A stretch of DNA of 14,066 nucleotides from Tissierellia bacterium. GTDB taxonomy: Bacteria; Bacillota; Clostridia; Tissierellales; Sedimentibacteraceae. A program made the translations under genes and the position numbers. The stretch is taken from the NCBI GenBank assembly GCA_028700795.1, contig JAQVRY010000036.1, positions 1 to 14,066 on the forward strand, given 5' to 3'. The notes below the pieces were generated by a model, which worked only from the letters and a program-made list of their open reading frames with translations, was not told the DNA's origin and searched no databases. This document shows positions 6,360 to 12,832 of the stretch, in pieces (the stretch's first letter is position 1; each line of letters begins with the position of its first letter).

Positions 6360-6869
6360 TCATTTTCTGATATAAATCTTTTCTATTTCAGATATATACA
6401 AAATATGATAGTCTTTGTTGGGATAATTTTCATTATCTAATTCTTTTATAATAAAGCACTCCGGCTTCATTTCCTGTGAATACAGCTTCTTACAAATAAT
6501 AACCATATCAGCTTCTTCAAAATACGGTGTGTCATTAATATGAGCTATTGTCAAATTGCTTTTTGCTATTTTATCTTCCTTTCTGCCGGAAACAGAGCCT
6601 AAATAAGATAGTGTTTTCTTGTACTCCTTATCAAAAAAGCACAATGAATAGGTATCTGAACCATCGATGAATTCTTTGGTGTATCTTTGAGGTCGTATCA
6701 CTGAATTAGCAACCTTTTTATTCCACATAATTCCGAACCCCCCCCAGGATGCAGTCATGGTGTTGATTTTATTATCTTTCTCTGCTGTAATCAGCATCCA
6801 TCCATCATTAATCAATTGAAAAATATTTTTGTCCAATTGTTCGGGTTTTATTTCTTTGTAATTATCCAT
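6360..6869 (-). CDS. Flavin reductase-like FMN-binding protein
   Basis: A 169-residue protein of the flavin reductase-like/flavoredoxin split-barrel family, which binds FMN and moves electrons from reduced nicotinamides or other donors. Supporting segments are INTMTASWGGFGIMWNKKVA, SVIRPQRYTKEFI, YSLCFF and LSYLGSVSGRKEDKI, the usual order in this family. The ATG start has GGAGAA upstream. The family's WGGFG motif is encoded through a run of eight G (plus strand C at 6738-6745), unusual in this AT-rich sequence and a possible slippage site. It is transcribed alone from a promoter about 75 nt upstream and ends at the hairpin 6316-6337. The physiological acceptor is unknown. Confidence 0.85.
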   Translation of the reverse strand: MDNYKEIKPEQLDKNIFQLINDGWMLITAEKDNKINTMTASWGGFGIMWNKKVANSVIRPQRYTKEFIDGSDTYSLCFFDKEYKKTLSYLGSVSGRKEDKIAKSNLTIAHINDTPYFEEADMVIICKKLYSQEMKPECFIIKELDNENYPNKDYHILYISEIEKIYIRK

Positions 6870-6944
6870 AAAAATTCTCCTTTAAAATTTTATTAAACAC
6901 TATCAGAAATTTCTGCACAATTTCAAATCATTTGTCTCGTTCTA

Positions 6945-6974
6945 ATTATATCATAACAAAACGAATATATTCAA
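6945..6974 (-). promoter_or_regulatory. Promoter of the flavin reductase-like gene
   Basis: TTGAAT (6969-6974) and TATAAT (6945-6950) on the minus strand with an 18-bp spacer and a TATGATATAAT context. The leader of about 65-70 nt contains the perfect palindrome CAGAAATTTCTG (6904-6915), of unknown role. Confidence 0.65.
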
Positions 6975-7022
6975 TAATAACTCATAATATATGCCAGATT
7001 AGTAATAATATGGTTTGTTTTT

Positions 7023-7079
7023 TGTAATAAACTTGTAATATATGACTTTTGATTCATAATTGTGTAATATATTTGTTAC
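7023..7079 (+). promoter_or_regulatory. Two WalR (YycF)-type boxes upstream of the CAP gene
   Basis: The published WalR consensus is TGTWAH-N5-TGTWAH. Box 1 is TGTAAT-aaact-TGTAAT (7023-7039) and box 2 is TGTAAT-atatt-TGTTAC (7063-7079). Both match fully and start exactly 40 bp apart, so they face the same side of the helix. They lie 29 bp or more upstream of the -35, as expected for activation. WalRK controls cell-wall remodelling genes, which fits a secreted wall-associated product. The rest of 6970-7107 is AT-rich with no other recognised element. Confidence 0.7.
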
Positions 7080-7107
7080 ATTTACCAATAAAACAAAATA
7101 TTGAGGG

Positions 7108-7136
7108 TTTAATTACGAAAAACATAGTGTTATAAT
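7108..7136 (+). promoter_or_regulatory. Promoter of the CAP-domain gene
   Basis: TATAAT (7131-7136) with a weak -35 TTTAAT (7108-7113) at 17 bp. The poor -35 agrees with dependence on an activator bound at the upstream WalR-type boxes. The leader is about 73 nt. Confidence 0.6.
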
Positions 7137-7143
7137 TCGTCAG

Positions 7144-7180
7144 TAACTAAAAGTTAGTTGTGCACTTCAACTGAAGTGTA
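7144..7180 (+). other. Structured leader of the CAP-domain gene
   Basis: Two small hairpins can form: TAACT-AAA-AGTTA (7144-7156) and TGCACTTC-AACT-GAAGTGTA (7161-7180). A competing stem AGTTG (7156-7160) with CAACT (7168-7172) would disrupt both. AAGGGG follows. It does not match any riboswitch class I know. It could tune mRNA stability or be chance in a short leader. Confidence 0.35.
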
Positions 7181-7215
7181 AGGGGTAAAAAGAATATATA
7201 TAGAAGGAGAAATAA

Positions 7216-7899
7216 ATGAAAAACAAAATTTTAGCATTAACATTAACACTAATTTTAGCATTTTCCTCTACATCTGCATTAGCTGCAGAACAAGTGAACT
7301 ATACAAACTTTAATATTTATGATTTGTTTAGAAATTACGGTTATTTCTATTATGAACCGACTTATAATAATAATTATATTAAGACTGAGGAAGCTCCTGT
7401 AGATTATGCAGCCGAAACAACTCAAGCTTATTCAAATGAAAAAGCAACAGTTGCACAAGCTCCTACAGCTGAAAGAGCAACAGCAACCGAAACTAGAACA
7501 AACACAACTGCTGCTCCATCAACATCAAATTACGAAAGAAGAGTAGCTGAACTTGTAAATGTTGAAAGACAGAAAAACGGATTAGCACCGCTTACTTTGG
7601 ATCCTGCAATATCAAATGTTGCAAGAATTAAATCCAAGGATATGTCAGACAACAATTATTTTGCACACCAATCTCCAACTTACGGTAGTGCCGCTGATAT
7701 GCTTACTCAAAATGGAATAAGATACAGCGCATGGGGTGAAAATATTGCAGCAGGCCAGAAAACACCGGAAGAAGTAGTCTCTGCTTGGATGAATTCACCT
7801 GGTCACAAAGCAAATATTCTGGCATCACACTTTACAAAAATAGGTGTTGGCTATGTGAACAACGGCAGACCACACTGGACACAAATGTTTACAAATTAA
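7216..7899 (+). CDS. Secreted CAP/SCP-domain protein (YkwD-like)
   Basis: A 227-residue exported protein. Residues 1-23 are a signal peptide (MKNKI, hydrophobic core, cleavage near SALA). Residues 25-75 are rich in Tyr and Asn, 75-105 form an Ala/Thr linker, and about 108-227 are a CAP domain. CAP marks are ERRVAELVNVERQKNGL, the His of YFAHQSP, the Glu of WGENIA, and SPGHKANIL with its His, ending in HWTQMF. Bacterial CAP proteins of this kind are secreted or wall-associated and of unclear activity; some occur in spore coats or as wall factors. The ATG start has AAGGAGA upstream. The two WalR-type boxes before its promoter link it to cell-wall homeostasis. It is a single-gene unit ended by a strong hairpin. 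Confidence 0.93.
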   Translation: MKNKILALTLTLILAFSSTSALAAEQVNYTNFNIYDLFRNYGYFYYEPTYNNNYIKTEEAPVDYAAETTQAYSNEKATVAQAPTAERATATETRTNTTAAPSTSNYERRVAELVNVERQKNGLAPLTLDPAISNVARIKSKDMSDNNYFAHQSPTYGSAADMLTQNGIRYSAWGENIAAGQKTPEEVVSAWMNSPGHKANILASHFTKIGVGYVNNGRPHWTQMFTN

Positions 7900-7926
7900 T
7901 AGGTTAAGATATGACAAAAAATTAAA

Positions 7927-7952
7927 CAGCCACGGGAAATAGCCCGTGGCTG
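7927..7952. terminator. Bidirectional terminator between CAP and SLH genes
   Basis: Perfect 10-bp stem CAGCCACGGG / CCCGTGGCTG with loop AAATAG. On the plus strand ATATTTTA follows; on the minus strand TTTAATTTTTTG follows. It serves both convergent genes. Confidence 0.93.
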
Positions 7953-7964
7953 ATATTTTAATGC

Positions 7965-9083
7965 TTAAATTTCCGGTGCTTTCTCATAGGTTCTAACCGA
8001 TAAAGCTATTGCTTGTTCCCTTGTTGCCATGCCGTATCCAGCAGCCTCCAGCGCCGGTGTAACTGCCTTTGGCATAAAATTACCCTGCGCGTCGCCGGTA
8101 ATAATGCCCATTTTACTCATATATTTAGTAGCTTCAACCGCCCAGTCCGAAATGTCTTTTTGGTCAGGAAAATCTTTAACGTCAGCTACCCCGAAATTAC
8201 CTTGAGGGTGAATGGCTTTAATTGCTCTGAACAGCATGGCTGCGCATTGCTCCCGGTTAATCAGCACATTAGGTGAAAATGTAGTTTGTGAAGTTCCTGA
8301 GGTTATGCCAAGGTTGTAGGCTTTCAGTATTTGCGAATTTGCTGTGTCCGTAAAGGGGTTCGGAGAAACCGGCTCACTTTTTCCGTCCGTAACCCTTTCA
8401 TAGAGAACTACCGCAAGCTCTGCAAACTCCTCACGTGTAATTGGTTTTGTCATATCGGCGCCTTTTAATATATCTGGAATCAGACCAAGTTCATTGGCCT
8501 TCTGAAGCTCGGACTTTGCCCAGTCAGAGGCTTCCTTGTAGAAGGCTTCAGTGCCAATAGTAGCAACATTGGAAAAGGGACTGTAGATATAGTATTCTTC
8601 TTCTTCGCCTTGACCAACTAGATAGGCGTATCTTACCCGGATATGATAAACATTTGCCTTGATATCGACAATACCATCTACACCGAAATCCATAGGGTCG
8701 CATGTAACGTCATCTGTTACATAATTTTCTGGCTCATCCAATTCTTCATCATATGAAAGCGCATTCCCGAAAAGACTCTCACCCATGTCATAGAGCCATT
8801 GTCCGTTACCGACCTTCATATCAATCTGATACTCCGCGCCCCACTGTCCATTTTCGACGCCGTATTGTCCCAGTTCCCATATGCTTTGAGGGTTAGTCCA
8901 CTTAAGCGCAAAATAGGGTCTTCCATCTTCCCATTCCTTGAGCTCTGCTGTCAAGTTCTGAGGGGCGGCCTCAAAGCTATCGCCTGTTGGAAGTAATTCC
9001 GCAAATGCGCTCATGCCAGGTATGAACAGCATTGTAAATATTATTACACCGGCAATAATAATTGTAAAAAATTTTGTTTTCAT
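7965..9083 (-). CDS. SLH-domain cell-surface protein
   Basis: A 372-residue exported protein. Residues 1-28 form a signal peptide (cleavage after AFA). Residues 35-185 form a beta-rich segment with a fibronectin-type start (APQNLTAELKEW, YFALKWTNPQSIW) and several acidic stretches. About 190-370 hold three S-layer homology repeats, marked by ITREEFAELAVVLYE, LGITSGTSQTTFSP with INREQCAAMLFR, and MGIITGDAQGNFMP with ATREQAIALS. SLH repeats anchor proteins to pyruvylated wall polymers. The ATG start has GGAGG upstream. Its base composition looks clearly richer in GC than the genes outside 7965-10535, as do the two PAS genes next to it, which suggests they arrived together. What the N-terminal part binds is unknown. 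Confidence 0.92.
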   Translation of the reverse strand: MKTKFFTIIIAGVIIFTMLFIPGMSAFAELLPTGDSFEAAPQNLTAELKEWEDGRPYFALKWTNPQSIWELGQYGVENGQWGAEYQIDMKVGNGQWLYDMGESLFGNALSYDEELDEPENYVTDDVTCDPMDFGVDGIVDIKANVYHIRVRYAYLVGQGEEEEYYIYSPFSNVATIGTEAFYKEASDWAKSELQKANELGLIPDILKGADMTKPITREEFAELAVVLYERVTDGKSEPVSPNPFTDTANSQILKAYNLGITSGTSQTTFSPNVLINREQCAAMLFRAIKAIHPQGNFGVADVKDFPDQKDISDWAVEATKYMSKMGIITGDAQGNFMPKAVTPALEAAGYGMATREQAIALSVRTYEKAPEI

Positions 9084-9166
9084 AGTTTTCCTCCTATATA
9101 TTTTTGTAGGGTTTGTAATTCATGCAGCCGTCAACAGCCCGTGATTACTTGTCCTTCCCTACTTGC

Positions 9167-9568
9167 TCACGGCATAAACAAAATCACGCCATGGGTGATT
9201 TTGGCATTATCAGCTGGAACAGGAAAAATAACAACCCTATTGAAACGATTAGGCACCGCCGCGCTTTGCTCCTTAATTCCCGAAAATATGGAAAACGGGT
9301 TCTTTAAGTCCTTTAAAAAGAAAGTATTCCCGTCAAAGACCCCTGTGATAGCGGCAGCTAATTGTATATCATTAATCTTGTGTTTAAGAATGCACGCGGC
9401 TCCTTTTTCCGGATACACGACCAGCGTTTTTGTTTCCGCCTCAAAAGCCTTATTTGTCGTAACCAGTGTATACTGCGGCGTAAATATAGCCAGGGGATAA
9501 GGAAAAAAGTCAATAATCTGAGAAAAGATCAATTCCTTAAGCAGTTGTTCTTTCGTTTGGTCACCCAT
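9167..9568 (-). CDS. Solo PAS-domain protein related to the AraC regulator's sensor
   Basis: A 133-residue protein that is essentially one PAS-like domain. The start at 9568 is chosen because AAAGGAG lies 8 nt upstream; the frame stays open to 9598. Segments ELIFSQIIDFFPYPLAIFTP, TNKAFEAE, FDGNTFFLKDLKNP and VVIFPVPADN align in order with the N-terminal half of the PAS-AraC protein encoded at 9765-10535 (ECFPYPIQIYAP, VNKAMLAE, FNGQTVFFTDVK, ITLFPILDDE). It stops where the PAS domain ends, and the 83 nt before the SLH gene hold no HTH remnant. So it is either a duplicated sensor that lost its DNA-binding part or a true solo partner that could pair with the regulator's PAS domain. The ligand is unknown. 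Confidence 0.65.
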   Translation of the reverse strand: MGDQTKEQLLKELIFSQIIDFFPYPLAIFTPQYTLVTTNKAFEAETKTLVVYPEKGAACILKHKINDIQLAAAITGVFDGNTFFLKDLKNPFSIFSGIKEQSAAVPNRFNRVVIFPVPADNAKITHGVILFMP

Positions 9569-9764
9569 ATGAACGCTCCTTTCCAGCCTAACTACCAATT
9601 ATTAATAACTACTAATATTATATTAACTGGCTGACTGTGAGGATAGGTTGAATATGCTTATAATTAGTACGAAAAATCTTATCTTAAAAATGAAAAGAAG
9701 CTTAAGCTTTGTATAAACCAAAGCCTAACTTCCTCTTATTACCTTATTAGGTCTATCTATTTTA

Positions 9765-10535
9765 TTATGACATTTTCCGATATACAGACGGTGGAACACC
9801 TACCCTCTCTTTAAATAATCTTGCAGAATGTCCGTTATAGTCCATATTGCAGGCAGCAAATACCTGTGCAATGGAAAGGTTGGTATCCAGCAGTTTTTCC
9901 TTCAATTTGCTGATTTTATAGTTAATATAATACTCATGCGGCGTTACCCCGGTATGCTCCTTAAACAGCTTGGTGAAATGGGATTTACTGAGACACGCGG
10001 CCTTTGCCGTTTCTTTTAAGTTAAACTTATCCAGCCAATGGTTTTCTATATATTCTTTCGCCTTTTCAATTTCATCCTTGCCACGATAAACCCTTCTGTT
10101 TATCAAAAATGCCGCAACATATATAACCCGTTTTTCATCATCAAGAATAGGGAAAAGCGTGATGTCCTGGTATACGGCCTCCACATCCAAGTCCTCTATG
10201 CCGTAACGCTCTGCAATTCCTTCCAAAGGCACCTTAACATCCGTAAAAAAAACGGTTTGTCCATTAAATGCCCGTTTTAACTCATTAAGCTTACCTGTTG
10301 CAATAACATCAGGATCTTTAAATATATTGTATTTCCCAACAATCATATCCGGGCTGATAACATGATATTCAGCCAACATTGCCTTGTTTACCAGCACCGA
10401 TGTTCCGTCCGGAGCATAAATTTGAATCGGATAGGGGAAGCACTCAATGACCCTAGCAAGCAGTTCTTCTTTTTCAAAGAGCGATTGAAACGACTCAATA
10501 ATATCGTTTTGCCTGTCTTCCATGTTATTTCCCAT
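9765..10535 (-). CDS. AraC-family regulator with N-terminal PAS domain
   Basis: A 256-residue transcription factor. Residues about 15-150 are PAS-like (ECFPYPIQIYAPDG, FNGQTVFFTDVK, ITLFPILDDEKRVIYVAAFLI). About 155-256 are an AraC-type double helix-turn-helix: YIENHWLDKFNLKETAKAACLSK, HFTKLFKEHTGVTPHEYY, then LSIAQVFAACNM and ARLFKERVGVPPSVYRK. The start at 10535 is preferred over 10562 because AAAAGGAGAT lies just upstream. The PAS domain presumably senses a small molecule and changes DNA binding. The downstream genes on the same strand are its solo PAS relative and the SLH protein, likely targets by position. Its own promoter carries the palindrome shared with ptb. The 9569-9764 gap before the solo PAS gene holds only an AAGCTTAAGCTT palindrome (9698-9709) and weak stems. 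Confidence 0.88.
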   Translation of the reverse strand: MGNNMEDRQNDIIESFQSLFEKEELLARVIECFPYPIQIYAPDGTSVLVNKAMLAEYHVISPDMIVGKYNIFKDPDVIATGKLNELKRAFNGQTVFFTDVKVPLEGIAERYGIEDLDVEAVYQDITLFPILDDEKRVIYVAAFLINRRVYRGKDEIEKAKEYIENHWLDKFNLKETAKAACLSKSHFTKLFKEHTGVTPHEYYINYKISKLKEKLLDTNLSIAQVFAACNMDYNGHSARLFKERVGVPPSVYRKMS

Positions 10536-10615
10536 TTTTAATCTCCTTTTAATACCTGACATCCTTAGGCTTTTGTCTTTGATACAAAACAGTTAGCTTA
10601 TTACCTTTAAAATAT

Positions 10616-10644
10616 ATTATATCACATATTTCGAAATATTTCCA
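10616..10644 (-). promoter_or_regulatory. PAS-AraC promoter with palindromic operator
   Basis: TATAAT (10616-10621) and TGGAAA (10639-10644) on the minus strand with a 17-bp spacer. A perfect 14-bp palindrome ATATTTCGAAATAT (10626-10639) fills the spacer. Apart from one single-base insertion and two substitutions, the block from the -10 through the palindrome is the same as that at 1519-1546 before ptb. The leader is about 75 nt. Confidence 0.7.
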
Positions 10645-10664
10645 TATTCTGTATAAATTTTCTG

Positions 10665-11393
10665 TTACTTGAATTCAGTCATATTTTTTCTGTATCTAGA
10701 AGGAACAAATTGAAACTGCAAATTAATATTTTTTCTTTCCTTAATTGCCAAGTCTGTAAAGTATTGTTTCCATAATTTCTGTATCATCGTTTCCTTTATG
10801 GAAAATTCAATGTCATCAATATTTATGTTTTCTTTAATTTCCCAATTGTTATTAGCATACACAACAACCTTTTTCCTTTTTTCATCATATATTATGAACT
10901 TTTCATGTTTATATCTATCCGCAAAATGGTCAGCCAATAAAATGCTTATGTCATTGTCGGGAGAATATTTTGCATACAAAATTCCTCCTATTTCAGAAAA
11001 CCTGAGTATGCCAAGCACCCTGTGCTCTTCTCTCGCAACTCTTTTATATATCTCATTAATAGGAAGAACTTTTTCATGTGTATAGAAGTTCATGGTGTTT
11101 CTGCCATATTTAAATGCAAATATCAAAAAATCCAAAATCAAGTTTTCCTTTTCTGCATCATTTGAAAGATAGCAATAATAAACATGGACATAAGCCTCTT
11201 TGGAAATCAGCCTATTGATTGCATCACTTACAATTTCTGCTTTCAAAATATCCGTTTCTACAATTTCCGACTGATATACAATTGACTGCTGATAGTTAGA
11301 TATTACATATATTCCGGTTGCTTTTCCCTTTTTATAATGGTAGTAAATACATGTCATCAATCCTTCAAACGTGCCGTCGTATAAATAATCCAT
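10665..11393 (-). CDS. TIGR03915/DUF4130-type probable DNA metabolism protein
   Basis: A 242-residue soluble protein recognised by its start (MDYLYDGTFEGLMTCIYYHY), by FAFKYGRNTMNFYTHEKV, by AREEHRVLGILRFSEIGGILYAKYSPDNDI and by LLADHFADRY followed by FIIYDEKRK. These are features of the TIGR03915 family with its DUF4130 region. In other genomes this family sits almost always next to a TIGR03916 radical SAM protein and is sometimes fused to a uracil-DNA glycosylase domain. Here the partner is present immediately upstream and no glycosylase domain is fused. AGGGGA precedes the ATG. It should be co-transcribed with the radical SAM gene across a 79-nt gap that contains a hairpin element, from a LexA-box promoter. 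The biochemical activity is unknown. Confidence 0.85.
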   Translation of the reverse strand: MDYLYDGTFEGLMTCIYYHYKKGKATGIYVISNYQQSIVYQSEIVETDILKAEIVSDAINRLISKEAYVHVYYCYLSNDAEKENLILDFLIFAFKYGRNTMNFYTHEKVLPINEIYKRVAREEHRVLGILRFSEIGGILYAKYSPDNDISILLADHFADRYKHEKFIIYDEKRKKVVVYANNNWEIKENINIDDIEFSIKETMIQKLWKQYFTDLAIKERKNINLQFQFVPSRYRKNMTEFK

Positions 11394-11408
11394 ATTTCCC
11401 CTTATCTT

Positions 11409-11467
11409 GGGGACATTCCTTCAATACTCACCCGCAAAGACTATCCCTTTATTGAAGGTGTGTCCCC
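11409..11467. repeat. 59-bp inverted-repeat element inside the repair operon
   Basis: GGGGACATTCCTTCAATA (11409-11426) and TATTGAAGGTGTGTCCCC (11450-11467) pair at 16 of 18 positions around a 23-nt loop. It lies between the radical SAM and DUF4130 genes and ends 10 nt before the SD of the latter. It looks like a small palindromic repeat related to the GGGGAC-ended REP-like unit at 4580-4622. In mRNA it would form a strong hairpin without a T-run, so mRNA processing or partial polarity is more likely than termination. Confidence 0.75.
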
Positions 11468-11472
11468 CATCC

Positions 11473-12717
11473 TTAAATTTCAAAAATACTTATTTGTTTT
11501 TGAATTTCCTTCATTCTTATTTCGGCTTTTATTTCATCCGGGTCAAGTTTTGTATTGCCGTAGTATTTACCTTTTACAGTAATAAAATATTTAGCCCTTT
11601 TCAAAACCGTCCTCATTTTCTTAAGAGAATCATAGGAAATCTGAGCATTTTTCCTTTCTCTGATTATCCTTTGGGCGCTGGTTACCCCAAGTCCCGGTAT
11701 CCTTAAAAGCTCTTCGTAGGATGCTTTATTGATTTCTATTGGAAATCTGTCTATATTTCTCAATGCGTACATCATTTTCGGGTCGAACTCCAAATCAAGA
11801 TTTGGCTCAATTTCAGTAAACAATTCTGACGAATTGAAATAATAATAGCGCATGAGCCAGTCTGCCTGATAGAGTCTGTGCTCCCTTAATAGTGGAGGCA
11901 TGGTACTTACAGCAGGCAAATTCGGTGATGACATAACCGGAATATATGCAGAAAAAAACACCCTTTTCATCCTGAATTTGTCATACAAATTTTGTGATAC
12001 ATTAAGAATTGTTTTATCGCTGTCAGGAGTTGCTCCTATTATCATCTGTGTTGACTGCCCGCCGGGGACAAACCTTGGAGCATTGCTAAAATGGTTTTTA
12101 TCTTCAATAGCACGAGAAATTTCATTATGTATAAGTGACATGGGCTTTAGAATATTCTCAACCTTTTTTTGAGGTGCTAATATTGATAAGCTTTCTCTTG
12201 TGGGAAGTTCTATGTTAACACTTACCCTGTCTGCTAACATGCCTGTTTTTTGAATTAGAAGAGCATTTGCTCCCGGAATAACCTTTACATGGACATAACC
12301 CCAAAAATTATACTTATATCTTAAAAGCTCAAGTGCTCTATAAATATTCTCCATGGTATAGTCAGGGCTTTTTTCCACGGCAGAGCTCAAAAACAATCCC
12401 TCAATATAATTTCTCCTGTAAAACTGAATAGTTAGCTCTGCCACCTCTTCCGGTGTAAAAGTAGCTCTTTCGATTGGATTTGTTACCCTGTTCAAACAAT
12501 ATTTGCAATCATAAATACAGTCGTTTGTAAGTAAAATCTTAAGAAGTGAAATACATCTGCCATCCGAGGACCAAGCATGGCATATTCCTGCAGCGGAAGC
12601 ATTTCCTATACCGCCCACTGTGTTGTTTTTTCTTTCTACACCGCTTGATACACACGATACATCATATTTTGCCGCATCAGACAAAATCCTTAGCTTTTCA
12701 AACAAATTGTCATCCAT
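11473..12717 (-). CDS. TIGR03916-type radical SAM putative DNA modification/repair protein
   Basis: A 414-residue radical SAM enzyme. The cluster-binding motif is CxxxCxxC at C67, C71 and C74 (NDCIYDCKYC). Before it lies the family's conserved N-terminal region with extra cysteines C22, C46 and C55 (SCVSSGVERKN, GICHAWSSDGRCISLLKILLTN). PGGQSTQMIIGATPDSD occurs in mid-protein. The C-terminus has a helix-hairpin-helix DNA-binding motif (INKASYEELLRIPGLGVTSAQRIIRERK). The family is thought to act on DNA through radical chemistry, but its reaction is not established. A GGTGAG site precedes the ATG. It is first in a two-gene unit with the TIGR03915/DUF4130 partner. A LexA box over the -35 indicates SOS control. 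Confidence 0.92.
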   Translation of the reverse strand: MDDNLFEKLRILSDAAKYDVSCVSSGVERKNNTVGGIGNASAAGICHAWSSDGRCISLLKILLTNDCIYDCKYCLNRVTNPIERATFTPEEVAELTIQFYRRNYIEGLFLSSAVEKSPDYTMENIYRALELLRYKYNFWGYVHVKVIPGANALLIQKTGMLADRVSVNIELPTRESLSILAPQKKVENILKPMSLIHNEISRAIEDKNHFSNAPRFVPGGQSTQMIIGATPDSDKTILNVSQNLYDKFRMKRVFFSAYIPVMSSPNLPAVSTMPPLLREHRLYQADWLMRYYYFNSSELFTEIEPNLDLEFDPKMMYALRNIDRFPIEINKASYEELLRIPGLGVTSAQRIIRERKNAQISYDSLKKMRTVLKRAKYFITVKGKYYGNTKLDPDEIKAEIRMKEIQKQISIFEI

Positions 12718-12751
12718 ATTCTCACCAAGCTTTTAATAATCTTTATAAATT

Positions 12752-12791
12752 ATTATATTACATAGAAAGACAACTGTCAAACATTTGTTCG
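12752..12791 (-). promoter_or_regulatory. Consensus promoter with LexA/SOS box for the radical SAM operon
   Basis: On the minus strand TTGACA (12775-12780) and TATAAT (12752-12757) are 17 bp apart, a perfect sigma-A promoter. CGAACAAATGTTTG (12778-12791) matches the Firmicute LexA consensus CGAACRNRYGTTYG at every position, and its last three bases are the first three of the -35. LexA bound there would block polymerase, so the operon should be silent until DNA damage. The transcription start lies about 30 nt before the ATG. Confidence 0.85.
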
Positions 12792-12832
12792 AATAAAAAT
12801 AATAAAATAAGTTCCCTGTGCTCCTGCTCATG

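Noticed and set aside
7063..7082. Inverted repeat TGTAA-N8-TTACA read as a dimeric operator
   Set aside because: The same bases fit the direct-repeat WalR consensus fully, and a second WalR-type box lies 40 bp upstream, so the direct-repeat reading is favoured.
7144..7215. c-di-GMP or c-di-AMP riboswitch before the CAP gene
   Set aside because: The conserved core sequences of those classes are not present and the leader is too short.
8013..9634. Several plus-strand open frames opposite the SLH and PAS genes (for example 9141-9500 and 9362-9634)
   Set aside because: No ribosome binding sites and no recognisable domains; the minus-strand genes have signal peptide, SLH and PAS features. These are shadow frames.
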